Assembly: GCF_014839805.1 (NCBI RefSeq)
Contig: NC_051121.1
Coordinates: 8,043,116 to 8,107,115 of the forward strand
Direction: 5' to 3'
Origin: Manduca sexta
Taxonomy: Eukaryota; Arthropoda; Insecta; Lepidoptera; Sphingidae
DNA length: 64,000 nt
Shown in pieces: positions 46,746 through 58,205 of this stretch. The translations under genes and the position numbers were made by a program. Positions within the stretch are counted from its first letter, which is position 1, and each line of letters begins with the position of its first letter. The notes beneath the pieces were generated by a model. That model was not told the origin of the DNA. It ran no database searches and was given only the letters and a program-made list of their open reading frames with translations.

Positions 46746-49086
46746 TGTTCATGAAGTATATTATGCACCAGAGCCCAGTACTGTCAGTGAGTATTAGTCA
46801 TTGTTTTACTCTTATTAATATTCCAAATACAAAAGTTTATAAACAGGTTTTGATGTTTTCATGTTCATAGGAAGTTAACGCTTTCACACACTTCCCCGTG
46901 ATACTAAAAACATATTATTATCTATAAGTATATTGTCTTTATTATACAAAATTATATATTTTACAAAAACTCAAAGCACGAATCTTAATGTATTCAAATT
47001 TTACGAATACCTACCAACAGTGATACTTATTATTTACAGTTAGCCATAAAAGTAGGTAAACATATTAAAAAATCAAGATATATATAAACATAAACTTTAC
47101 TTAAAATATTCTTTTCCTCACATAAAATAAACCCTTTGAAGTTTATTCAAGTGAAGAAACCTATTTTCGATATGGACACAAAAGTATAAAACTATTTGAG
47201 ATTTTAAATTTGTTTAGCTATTGTATGTCTGACTATACTTTAAGTCTATTTAATAATAGCGCAATACACTTTCATCCATTTATGTAAAAAAAAATCAATA
47301 TAAAAAACACACGTTCATAAATTTATTTTAAAAAAATATAAAAAATAAATCGCTCCGCTCGCTCAGCATAAACGCCGCATTAACAACACGTAGCGTCCCT
47401 CGCCGGCGGCACCGCGGTCGACGCCCGCCCAAATGGAATTGAAACTGTGACAATCCAGTTTGCGAAGTGCACTTTTTCCTTTACACTATCTGGATTTGAT
47501 TGAGTCTGTCCACACTTTTGTGCTGACGGTACGGTACCAAAGGAATCCGCATTACAATTTGTATCAAAGCCTTTTGGATGTGCGATGAATTGTATAAATA
47601 TGTGGAAGGGGTTCTACGTTTTGTATATTTTTTATCGTAGCCAAAAGGACTAAAATAAATAAAGTGTCTAGTATTTTTTTAAGCACGTGTTGTTAGGTCT
47701 AATGTAGTCACAGGGCTATATTTTTATTTAGGATTTGAATACAATAGTAACGTGACGATAGAACTCAACTATAATCTCGACTTACGAATATCCTTGACTC
47801 TCTCGACGGTTGGCATTATCCCCCGACACTTATAGCTGATATTTTCACAATAACTCATTATTAAACTATTTGTTTAAGTAACTATATAAATTGTACCTGC
47901 CGTTTGATCTCAGTACTTACTATAGAAATTTTACTTGCTGTTTCATAAGACATGCTAATAAAAAACGATAGATTCCAATACAATTGGGTGGGGAACACGT
48001 AGTTGCTTTGAATTTAATACTTAAAATCCAGTGTATACACGCTACACGCCGAACCACGAACCCCTCGCGACAAGAACATCGCTAAACAATTTACCATACA
48101 ATCCCATTGTGAAGGCTTCACAGTTGTAAACATGATTTTTCTCGTACAAAGGTAAGGAAAACAATTAGAGATGGCATTGAGATCCGCTATTAAGTTCAGG
48201 GCACAAGCGTATCTGAGAGCCAGTAATGGTGTGCACTTCAAACAGTGGGGATCTCAAAGAAATCATTATTCCGCGAGCTTCCTCGCGCGACCACTTGGAA
48301 ACAAACGGATGGGAATGTCGATTGTATTTTTATCGATATATTTTATCGTTCATTTGTTGTCGATTATCAACTTCATTAGTTCTATGATTTATCATATATT
48401 AATACACTGTCTTTGACTATATTTAGCTATTATCTAGATTTTTAAACAAAAATGTATCTTCTGTATCTTTCCACTCATAAACATAAATCAATCAAAATCT
48501 GTCAAAGAGACCTTCCTACAAAAAGAGAAGCGACGACTCACTATAATTACAATAAAAAAAATCTTCACAAATATATAATTATGGACCATCGACAACAGTC
48601 CAGTGACATCCCTACGGCAGGTACGCGCTCCGCGGCGGTGTAACGAAGCTAATCTGTACTCAAGTGTCGACAATTTGAGCCGTAACAACAGAAAATAAGC
48701 AAGACTTAACCGCCCTATGTTTAATCCACTATATAAATATACTTTACAGCGATTTACGGTAATGATCGCTCTGTTTACCGAAACGTTTGGTATTCGTAAA
48801 TTGTTTTTACAACTAATTGTGTCCGTTAAAGTCGATCATTGAATTTAACTTTTGCCTCATTTTTAGATGGATCAAATATCTTATCATTAGATTAATGAAC
48901 CTATATATCCATGGAACAAAATAAAATGTTACAAATGTTATCTATCAGTGTTTCATTATCTCTATCGTATTTTATATAATTGACATATTTGAATAGAAGA
49001 TGGTCTTTGTGTACTACTTTATTTTTCCGTTTCGTCCCTACGATAGCGTATAATGAAGCCATCAGTGTGAATGTTATATTTATCTT
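46746..49086. other. Intergenic with a second GC-rich island
   Basis: 47345-47440 (cctcgccggcggcaccgcgg) stands out from AT-rich flanks. The presequence-like frame starts 730 bases further on. No complete gene recognised. Confidence 0.4.
48171..48416 (+). CDS. Unrecognised open frame with a mitochondrial-presequence-like start
   Basis: ATG in good context (attagagATGG) opens 81 codons. The first 50 residues hold nine Lys/Arg, many Ala and Ser, and no Asp or Glu: MALRSAIKFRAQAYLRASNG, later RNHYSASFLARPLGNKRMG. That composition is what a mitochondrial targeting peptide looks like. After residue 50 the frame turns into hydrophobic AT-rich sequence that does not look coding, so if real this would be a first exon or a broken copy. 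No strong donor was found at the change-over, and no partner exon was recognised. Confidence 0.3.
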   Translation: MALRSAIKFRAQAYLRASNGVHFKQWGSQRNHYSASFLARPLGNKRMGMSIVFLSIYFIVHLLSIINFISSMIYHILIHCL

Positions 49087-49245
49087 ACACTTGCATTTAC
49101 CCGCGGCTCTGCCAACGTGAAAAAGATTATCCGGGATAAACATTTTCTCGGGATAAAAAGTAGACATAGCCCTCGGGAGTAATCTAGCTTCTTATTAGTG
49201 AAAAAAAAACGGTTAAGTAGTTCCCCAAATTATGTTCACCAAGCA
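49087..49245 (+). repeat. Repeat family E
   Basis: atttacccgcggctctgcc and cgggataaaaagtagacata, ending near cggttaagtagttcccc. Confidence 0.55.
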
Positions 49246-51050
49246 AACTTCAACTTTATATCAGTATAGATTAGGTAAATTATTAAAAAAAATATGAAGC
49301 ACTTTTAGTAGTTAATATAATGGTCATACACCCCATTGCATATATATCACAATACAACTGTACTTTGAAGTAATATAAAATAATGAAATAAATCTTTATC
49401 AATAGGAAAGCTTAATTTATCCAGTAAAGCATTTTCAACTATATATTTAACATATACATCACAAATAATAAAAAACATTGCATATATAGAGATAACTACA
49501 ACTTTTTAAAGTGGTATGAAATAATAGGTTAGTTGACGAGGTTTTTTAAATACATTGCAAAAAATGTATTTCATTCAAAATCCATCGGAAAAAGAATTTT
49601 CAAAATCCACGCAATAATAAATAATTTATAAAGTTTTAAAATTTGATGGAAAAGGAAGCTATCAAATTATAGTAATAATGAAATATGACGTCACCCAGTG
49701 CCACCGGCTATAACGCTGCGTGAGTGAGAAAAGGACAGCGCGATAACCCCACCACACTCCCACTTTTGCTCATAATAATATTTCAAATATAAATAACTGC
49801 TTTATTTTTCAACCAATTTTGACGCTGATTTCACTGAAGAATTTCTTTTTCATATTATTTTCTGTTGTATATAAAATAATAAACTAAATCAATCATTGGA
49901 AACTATCCTATTAAATAACTGTACCGAAAGACAGGCCAAATCTATCCAGTAAAGCATTTTGAACCTTATAATTACCGTACAAATAATAAATGTATCAAAC
50001 ATTAAAGCCTCGCTAACGACACGAAGCAATATAAGTTGGTTTGGGGAAACATTTTTTACCCATAAATTAACCGACGGATACGAAAACGAGTTTTTCATAT
50101 GGCAGTCGGTTAAACTCGTGACTTTATGTTGCGAAATTAAAAACATAAATTACATATACGAAATGTGACGACATACGTAGATTTCGTATTGCTTGCTCTT
50201 AATTATATTTCTCAAATATGCTTTATTGACAATATTCATGGCCTATAAGTTTTATTGCAAGCCACAACTCTTTTTTATATTACTCTTTGGTAGTTTCTAT
50301 TTATTTAAAAATATTTTGAGAAGTACACAGAATTATTATTTTTATACGAAAAAATTTAAAAAATATGACCGCTAAATAAGTATTTCATCCCCCTAGTGGG
50401 AGGTTTCACTATAAACTTAACTTCCGACAGGTAAATGCTGTAAATTGCTGAGGAATTGAGCATTCCGCAGACTATTTGATTCTAAAGCATCAGCTCAAAA
50501 TTGCCTTAAAATGCCACTATAGTAACAGTACATCGAATTTCAAATCAACCGAATGTATGAAAGTAGGAAATGAGTTGATGATCTTCAAAAACCATTCAGA
50601 TTTTTCTAAATGTAGGTAAGAAGCATTTCGATCACATCGGCTTTCAAACAAAAAAAAAACGCATCGAAATCGGTCCATTCGTTTCAGAGCGATGCCGCCA
50701 ACAGACATGCAAATACACACCTTAACACCCCTATTTTTCCTTGGGTTAAAAATCAATTTCTACACATAAAACAAAAGCCATACACTGGCGTTTTTAGAGC
50801 TAGTCTATCATTAATATCTTACAGAGATAATCAGGAATTAATACTAAAGCTGATATTATTGTACCCAAAAATGTTGAATCTCTCAAAACATATTTTGAAA
50901 AATGCAAAACACCTTTGTAACATTGGCAACACACGCGTACTTCCATTTACACATGCCGAAGTTAGTAAACATGAAACATGAAATACCAAATTTGAATATC
51001 AGTTGAGAATTGGCAGTAGGTTAATTCGTTTCTCGTTTTCTGTTCAAAGT
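49246..51050. other. Unassigned upstream of GT10 paralogue 1
   Basis: AT-rich. The paired phrases ccagtaaagcattttcaac (49420) and ccagtaaagcattttgaac (49939) show a short repeat in opposite contexts. No clear promoter element was identified. Confidence 0.4.
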
Positions 51051-52030
51051 ATGAGAATAAAGAAATTTATAAGAAATACAATGTACTCGTACCACGTTAA
51101 AGAAATGGTTTATGTGAGCTCGTGCAGGAAGACTTTACTGAAATTTGGAGTGCTCTTAGTTCTTCTATCAATGATTGTAACTGTTTCAATACTTCCACAG
51201 CTTTTAAACAAGGACGTGAATTTGTTTCCTAGGCATGCAAGATTCCCAACAGATCTGAAATATATTCTTTTTTGGACTCCACTGAGTAACAGCAAAAATT
51301 CCGATCACGGGTCAAGTCCAAAGTATCCTATTGGCCAAAATATTTTTATCAAACAAAATTGTCCTTACATAAATTGTTATTTAACTTATAACAAATCATT
51401 ATTGAAAAGAGAACAAGACTTCGATGCTATTATATTCAATGGTGAAGATATTAATAAGTATGATAAAGAAGATTTACAATTAAGAAGATCACAATACCAA
51501 AAATATATTTTCAAGTCCTTAGAAAGTTCCGAAAAAAATCCAGTTTGCGATCCAATGTATGATGATTTTTTCAATTGGACATGGACATACAAACTTGATT
51601 CTGATATACCTTCTCCTTTTTTCAATATATATGATGATAAAAATAAATTAGTGGGGCCAAAGAAAGATATGAAATGGGTGGAAAAGATGAAACATAATGA
51701 CAGATATAAAAGCTTAATCAAAAATAAAGACAAAGCGGTAATGTGGATCATACCAAAATGCAAAGTGAAAAACAAACATCAAGACTTCATTAGAGAATTG
51801 AAAGATGAGTTGAAATCATACAACTACACGATCGATACGTATGGAACTTGTGGTAAAAATAAATGCCCCGAAGGCAAGATCTCCAAATGCTATAAAATAA
51901 TGGAGAAGCGTTACTTTTTCCAGTTGGATTTTGAAGAGACTTTCGCAGAAGATTATATAAACGAAAGAATAGTAAAAACTCTAACACATCTTGCAATCCC
52001 TATTGTATTGGGTGGTGCGGATTACACTAG
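51051..52030 (+). CDS. GT10 paralogue 1, exon 1
   Basis: Holds the anchor, stem and most of the GT10 domain. It ends inside the Arg codon of GGADYTR, with donor gtaacc at 52031. Lys-rich and Asn-rich, as expected in AT-rich DNA. Confidence 0.9.
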
Positions 52031-52567
52031 GTAACCAATTATATTAAAAATCTTCAAGATCAATCTCTTTTTTTCTACTCAGGGTTTATTTCTTCCATCT
52101 TTACAAAAGCCACTCTTAGGAGTTCTCGGGATACTCGTTTGTAATGTGTGGCAAAAAGAATTTGGCAATTTTCTGTCTGGTCAGCCTTCGCTGGGGAATA
52201 ATTTATAGTCTAAAATATTATGTTGTATAAGTAGTGTAGGTATTATCGTGACTTAATTTCCAAAATGTATTTCAGATTTCTTCCTCCCGGATCATATATT
52301 AACACACAAATATTCGACATGAAGAAATTATGCGCTATCATAGACTATCTGATCAAAAATCCTAACATGTACGAATACTTCTTCGACTGGAAGAACCATT
52401 ACTATTATGCTCCGAAATCTAAGTCTTATATTTGTGATTTGTGTAGTAAACTTAACAATAATAGTGCGGTTAAGAAATCTTATGCGGAATTCCGACAATG
52501 GTGGAACCCCGACTATAAAGATGCTTGCCAACGGATGCAGTTGTTGAGTTTGTTTAGGAATAAATAG
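51051..52567 (+). CDS. GT10 alpha-1,3-fucosyltransferase-like protein (first of two paralogues)
   Basis: Exons 51051-52030 and 52276-52567 (intron gtaacc...ttcag, 245 bp) give 423 residues. The family moves L-fucose from GDP-fucose to N-acetylglucosamine on glycans in the Golgi. Layout: short cytosolic tail, one membrane span (about 29-49, type II anchor), stem, then the GT10 domain. Family landmarks: NWTWTYKLDSD (175-185), matching the usual N-W-T-M-T-Y-R-x-D-S-D; a Y-F-F-Q-L-D-F-E stretch (288-295); DYINER (301-306); AIPIVLGGADYTRFLPPGSYI across the intron. Departures: the usual F-E-N-S reads FEET and the usual T-E-K reads NER. The start is the first ATG of the open frame; two very short upstream ORFs begin near 50971 and 50978. 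A poly(A) signal AATAAA is at 52758. Closest named relatives are probably insect 'fucosyltransferase C-like' proteins; activity is unproven. Confidence 0.9.
52276..52567 (+). CDS. GT10 paralogue 1, exon 2
   Basis: Acceptor tttcag at 52275. It begins FLPPGSYINTQIFDMKKL, the conserved GT10 acceptor/donor loop, followed by DYLIKNPNMYEYFFDWK and a C-terminal Cys pair (CDLC), then stops at TAG 52565-52567. Confidence 0.92.
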
Positions 52568-52757
52568 TGTTTAAGCGAGAGTTGTATGTTATGAGTCAGA
52601 AATACTTTTTAATTGACAAATATATTAAAATCAATGCAATATTTCTTTACATTGAAATTACTATTATATTTATTTAACAAAAAAAAAATGTGTTATACAA
52701 AATGTTTATTTGACAAAAACATTGTGTTATATAAATTGTGTTACACTTAATTAGCTG

Positions 52758-52763
52758 AATAAA
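52758..52763 (+). promoter_or_regulatory. Poly(A) signal of GT10 paralogue 1
   Basis: AATAAA 190 bases after the stop codon, on the coding strand. It is the first canonical signal seen after the stop. Confidence 0.5.
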
Positions 52764-52986
52764 TTCAAAACTTCCAATGGCCTATACATTTTTGTGCTCT
52801 TATTAAAATTATTCTGTCCACAAAAACTAAAATAAAAGGTATTTAATTTTTTTTTATTGCTTAGTATGACGAGACGAGCTTTTACTTTACACAAAAATAA
52901 AACGAAACAATAATACTTAATGTGTATAGGGATTTGAAGTGTTGAAATTCTCCAGCTACCTTTGTGGCCGATGGTAACTTCCTTCT

Positions 52987-53125
52987 TACTAATATTAGAA
53001 ACGCGTAAGTTTATAAAAATGTTTGGATGTTTATTAGGAGTAAACTCTGAAACCGCTGGACTGATTTGGAGGAAAACTGGCACACGCGTAGAACATGTCT
53101 TGGACTAACACATAGGTTTTATATA
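52987..53125. repeat. Repeat related to family E
   Basis: attagaaacgcgtaagttta, aaccgctggactgatttgg and acacgcgtagaacatgtctt; the usual start is absent. Confidence 0.4.
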
Positions 53126-54378
53126 CCGGTAACACGGTCTTACTGATATTTTATAAGAAATTTAAATAGACTATTTTGGCGTCGTATTGCTGGCGCCATA
53201 GATCAATCAATCAATTATAATTACAAGCATTAGTAGTCTTGTCTTCTAGTAGCAATCGCTCGCAAGAATAAGTTATATTTGCTTCAATGCACAGCCTGTC
53301 GCAATCGATCCATTATTAACTTATTGTATTTTTTCATATCTTCACTTTTGCATTAAAAGGGCTGATAGCAGGTCGCATCTGTGATCGACATCCCTTCGCC
53401 GATTTATTATTGAATGCTTTTTTAGCTCCCTATTCTTTGACAATGGACGCCCATCCATCTTGCTTACGTTTCGATATTTTAGATATTGCAATTCCATTTG
53501 TTATTATTTGAAAATAATGTAGATGTTTTTAATTATGTATCGTTTGGTTTTAATTATGACAATATAATGATTTCTTATGTTTACGCTACTTTTACACATC
53601 GAAATGAAACTATTTTTCGGATTCAATTTATTTATATATTTCGGATAAAATCCGGAAAACAGCTTCATTTCTATAAGAGTTAAAATGAATGTTACTTGTA
53701 ATAATTTATTTATCTGAAATTAACTTTATATCTACAAATAGCAATCTCTAACTGAATTAAATGTTATTAAATATATTATGGTCTAATCTTATCTTACATT
53801 ATTGACCATTCTAAAGTCTGATCTTAAGATAAACTAATTCAACTGATAAACAAAGCTTTCTATATTTTATTCCACCTACTTTTCTTATAACTAAAACTCA
53901 ATATTTTTTATGTTTTTATAAAATATTATCTTAATTTTACATCTAGGTTAAGAAATTACGAATATAAATATTTGTGTTTTTTTTTCTAGAAATAACGAAA
54001 TACGCTCATGAACGTGTGAACTACAATGTATTTGCTTTCAAAAGCCAATTAACCATTTAAAAAAATTACAATTAATTAAGATTTACGAGTCTATCAAATA
54101 TTAATTGTCTACCTTAATGAAACGTGATGAGCCATACGTTATTTACAGGAATCCGTGGGGGAAACCGACTTCATTACGGGTTACGGGTGTGACGTAATCG
54201 GCCTGTGGGGACACAATCTGTTATTCAACGTCTAAAGTTATCAAGAAGAACAATGTGTGGTTATGCTTATAATTTTGCTTGGGTTAAATGATGCGAGCTT
54301 AAACCTCTTTTAGGGCTCCGTAAAAATATTGGCAATTATGTCCTTTGACATTGATGACATGTATAAAATATTTTCATA

Positions 54379-54446
54379 TCGGTTCCAACAGCCCGGCATA
54401 ATTGTGTCGACTGCCGAGGGGTAATCTTCGTCAGTCGTCAATCATA
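54379..54446 (-). repeat. Repeat family D fragment
   Basis: atcggttccaacagcccggc and cataattgtgtcgactgcc, as in the 28293 copy; only about 68 bp. Confidence 0.55.
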
Positions 54447-55167
54447 ATTTTCTTTTTATTTTAGGGGTCTGTCAAATAAAAAAAATTCTAAAGGTTTGCG
54501 TAGCCAAAAAGTTTAAGAACTCTTGCGTTAGACCTATACGATTTAGATAAAATAGGCTACACTTCAAAGGCCGGCATCGATGATTCCTCAGACATTGTTG
54601 GTGCATAAAGCGACTTAGTGTGACTGCTCATTTGTCTCTCTACCATAAAAAATATTAATCCCTAAGGTGTTTGCAGTAATGATCTCCGAAAACAGAATAT
54701 GTCTTAGGACAGTGCTTTTCTTTTAACCGACGTCCAGAAAGGAGATAGTCAATTCGTTCAGATTGGCCGCTGCGGCTGAAATTCGGGAATGAGGGATTAA
54801 TATTTTTTTTAATTACATATCTTTATACAATTCAATGTTAACATCATTTCGTTATGTCGCTGCACGTGCTTCAAAGCCGAATTATTGCTAAACTATGCAC
54901 GTTTAAATAACCGAAACTATAGAACCAGGTGTGTTTTCGTATTCAACGTATGCTTAATAGATCTGTTGACTGTGCGCCGTCCTTACTACCATTCTACGAA
55001 TATATCTCACCGCCATTATCTTTAAATTTAAAATGCATAATATATTATCTCATATACTCTGTTCAGCAATGTTACCGAACATATTGTACGTGTTTTATTG
55101 GGTTATATTAAGCTGACAGTTGGACATATATTAATTTTCTAACCATTAATTGTTATGGAAATTGTTT

Positions 55168-55416
55168 TTGATTGTCTCGGTGCCGTTTTGTATTGCGCGG
55201 TTAGAAAACGCGTTGATGTCCTAGGTTCGAATCCTGGGTCGAGCAAAATGATATTTGGGATTTTCTGCTCAGTAGCAGTCTGGAATTTGTGCCCGATATG
55301 GCGACAATTTCGCCCCCTATCACATCATGGGACGGGACACACTTGGCGAAAAGTGGCTGGTTGCGCCTCTGCATACCCTTTCGGGATAGTTGCGTGAAGT
55401 GTGTGTGTGTGTATGA
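55168..55416 (+). mobile_element. SINE family B, full copy with (GT)n tail
   Basis: gtctcggtgccgttttgtat head, B box aggttcgaatcctgg, gagcaaaatgatatttgg, ctatcacatcatgggacgg, then a (gt)n run at 55396-55410. The short open frames here are repeat sequence, not genes. Confidence 0.8.
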
Positions 55417-55855
55417 AATATAAACCAATTTTGAACAATTAAACGAGCCGCAAACAATGCCATGAATTTTTAACAACATCCAATCATATTTGGATAATAC
55501 AATTGGCATTTTGTAAACTATTATTCTAGGAATTTTAATAATTTGAAAATGGCCGCGAATTAGGGTTATGAATAGTGAGATTCTATAGTCGATAGCCCAG
55601 TCGGACTAAAACTATGTGGGTTGTATGTGCGATTTCTAATGAAATAAGTATATAATAGATATTAATACAAAAATAACATATTTACAGAAAATATGCTAAT
55701 GTGCGAATTAAAAACGTGTAAAAATATGAATAATTTTACATTGTTCTTTTACGATTTCACTGTAGATTGAGTAACCATCACATGAGCGCGAAATTATTGT
55801 ATGACAAACTTGCTAATGCCCGCTCTATATTATCTTAGACCTCTTTGTCTAATAC

Positions 55856-55985
55856 ATTTTTAAGGAAAACAAACTCTAAAAGCCAGTGCAGAGGTGATCA
55901 AATATGTCAAGAATGACAAACTATAGTTTTGTAGTGATTCTTCATTGATCCGATTGGTAATACAGAACTTTAGAACTCTATGGTT
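55856..55985 (+). repeat. Dispersed repeat family K, copy 2
   Basis: gaaaacaaactctaaaagcc and gttttgtagtgattcttcat, same orientation as copy 1. Confidence 0.6.
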
Positions 55986-56279
55986 AGGTTGCGTGTGATA
56001 CTATTCGAGAACTAACAGTAGAGGTTCAAATAGACAATACAGACAGCAGGTGCGTGTTTGTTCGTTAACGCCTAGACTCGGATATATCGTCGAATTCGCC
56101 ATTCGGATGCGATTACCGCCACTATTGCGCCGCGATTGCAGTTTCACGTTGTTTAATTATTTTTTATTGCCTCATTCTCGCGCGAGTCGACAATAATTTA
56201 CGCAACCGATATTATAACATAAAATAGATCTCATGCAGTCTGTTTACGGAATTGTTCTAAACATCTGAATTAAAATCTA

Positions 56280-56428
56280 TAGTAATATAAGCTGAAGTTT
56301 GTTTGTTTGAACTCGTTAATCTCAGGAAACGATTTTGAATTTTTTTAATGATAAGAAGCGACATTACTCCTAAGTTCTATAGGCTACTTTTACTACTTTT
56401 ATCCCAGGAAAATATTTATCCTGAATAA
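56280..56428 (-). repeat. Repeat family E, partial, minus strand
   Basis: aagtttgtttgtttgaactc, taatctcaggaaacgatttt, and acttttatcccaggaaaa in reverse family order. Confidence 0.5.
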
Positions 56429-56439
56429 CCTTTAAATAA

Positions 56440-56530
56440 ATAAAGGCGGCCCAGAAACCGGTCCTTGTGGCGCTCAATGGTGGAGGCCTACGTCCAGTAG
56501 TGGACGATTCCCGGCCGAAGTGATGATGAA
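56440..56530 (+). mobile_element. LINE 3' end with GAT-rich tail
   Basis: The plus strand reads ggtggaggcctacgtccag followed by tagtggacg and a gatgatga tail, matching the 'EAYVQQWT' end and tail of the same LINE group as at 35330. Only the extreme 3' end is present. Confidence 0.55.
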
Positions 56531-56710
56531 CCTTTAAACGCGGACGGAGCCATAGACAAAATATCGAATATAAACGAAGATCAAATTCGTTTCTGTTTTC
56601 CTTTGCCATTAATGGTTTCATTCCCAATGTTTTGGATCCTTATTGAGTAGGAAGCGGTAGATAATTATATTGACATTGCATTCCTTATAATGATGTCGAA
56701 TTAAGAGGTA

Positions 56711-56795
56711 AAAACCGATAGCCAAGTACGGAGTGGAATGAACTGCCGAGAAATGTTCGTTCCGAAACCCAAGGGCATCTCTGATTTTTCTAAAG
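56711..56795 (+). mobile_element. SINE family A, 5' head fragment, degraded
   Basis: ccgatagccaagtacggag, gaactgccgagaaatgttcg and aaacccaagggcatct align with the tRNA-like head; the B box is damaged. Confidence 0.5.
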
Positions 56796-57361
56796 ATAAA
56801 TTTAGTAAACGAAAAAACACAAAGAATATTGTATATTGTAAGAGGTCCTTCTTCGGATAGTAAGCTCTACTATAGTTTTTAAGTAGCACCACGCCACGGA
56901 ACTTCACATTTCATACATAATAAAGAATAGTACGATATCGCACTGCAACCGTAAATTGTATCGAAAAATATCCAAATAAACATATCCAAATAAACACAAT
57001 AAACATTATAAAATTTAGTCTCCTAATATCCAATCCATCTTCAATCAGCTCATAACGCATACAAAAACTGAATAAAACTTGTATCACCCTATATTATAAT
57101 TAAGCCAAGTCGTGAAGTGCCTGACCGGGCATAATTCAAATTGCGAGCTCAGTGGCGCCCTCTCGTCTCCGCAGCGCGGAGTGTCGTCGAGCCTTCTCGA
57201 ATATTCATCAGCCAGACTTGATTACAATATGGAGGGACCTCTGCTGTGCGCTGTTATAAGCCTACTAAGAATAGTTTTATTGCAAAGTCTTTGACAAAGG
57301 GAATTTATGCAAGATGATTCAGCTTTAGTTGAGCGTATTAACACATTGGTAGATTAATATG

Positions 57362-57565
57362 ATTACTTCCTAGCCGAAATTTGGCTACGGCGGCCAATAT
57401 CAAGAAAGATCAGCAACGCAGGAGATATTATAGTGTACAAGTGTGTGCGCAATACGCAGGTGCACTCAGTACCTTAACTTGCATAGTGTGACCAGACGCC
57501 AATCCGGAATGACGAGAGATAGATCAGGCGCAGGGCTGAATGCACAGCGAAGAACGGATAAATAT
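57362..57565 (-). mobile_element. SINE family C, 3' half
   Basis: ttcctagccgaaatttggct, ggccaatatcaagaaagatc, and gtgtgtgcgcaatacgcagg align with the copy at 62494; the head is missing. Confidence 0.7.
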
Positions 57566-57859
57566 AAGCCTTACATAACCCGCCTTTAACCGATTATCGT
57601 TACCACGTATGCATTTGTCGAGATTTGACGTCGATTCTTTGCCAGACTTTGTTGACTGCAAATACAGAAAGGCAGTCACTTATGGCTGATGTCTGGCTTA
57701 AAAGATACGCAATTGTCAAATTTTAGTTGTCTTATTCAACTTCACTTAAATATAGTTTCAACTAACGATGGTTGGTTGTTAGCTATAAAACATTTATAAT
57801 GAACTAACTCTATCGGGATTATAGTCGCTGATTTAAAATCAAGTATAATTACTCAAAAT

Positions 57860-58205
57860 ATCGACATTGCATTACTAAATGAAACTATATACTTATCTAA
57901 AAAAATAACACTGCAATTAGTTACTCTCTCCGTCTTGAAATAAAAAAGACTAAGTTTCGAACAAAATTAATATTAATAAAATATTATTTTAATTTCACTC
58001 GCCCTAATGCCACTACTATAAGAGACTATACTATCTATAAGAGAGTTCGTAGCAGTGGCAACTTCATACTTTCAGTCGGAAATACATGCACGCATACACC
58101 ATGTTCACACTAAAGTACAAAGTGATAAAAAATCATATAACTAAAATCAGGATTTGACGAAAATGTTCGACATTCATGGATGGTTTTTAACACCATGTTA
58201 ACAGA
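57860..58205 (+). repeat. Dispersed repeat family J, copy 2
   Basis: gacattgcattactaaatga, gagttcgtagcagtggcaac, actttcagtcggaaatacat; a 20-base insertion near 58020 (agagactatactatctataa) duplicates adjacent sequence. Confidence 0.7.

Larger units (their letters stand above)
52768..55167. other. Between the GT10 genes, part 1
   Basis: Repeat fragments and AT-rich sequence. 54149-54235 follows a tttacag acceptor with 28 open codons and a stop; it may be chance. A family C tail (attggccgctgcggctgaaa) is at about 54735-54803. Confidence 0.4.

Noticed and set aside
51386..51775. 129-codon minus-strand frame
   Set aside because: Antisense shadow of GT10 paralogue 1.
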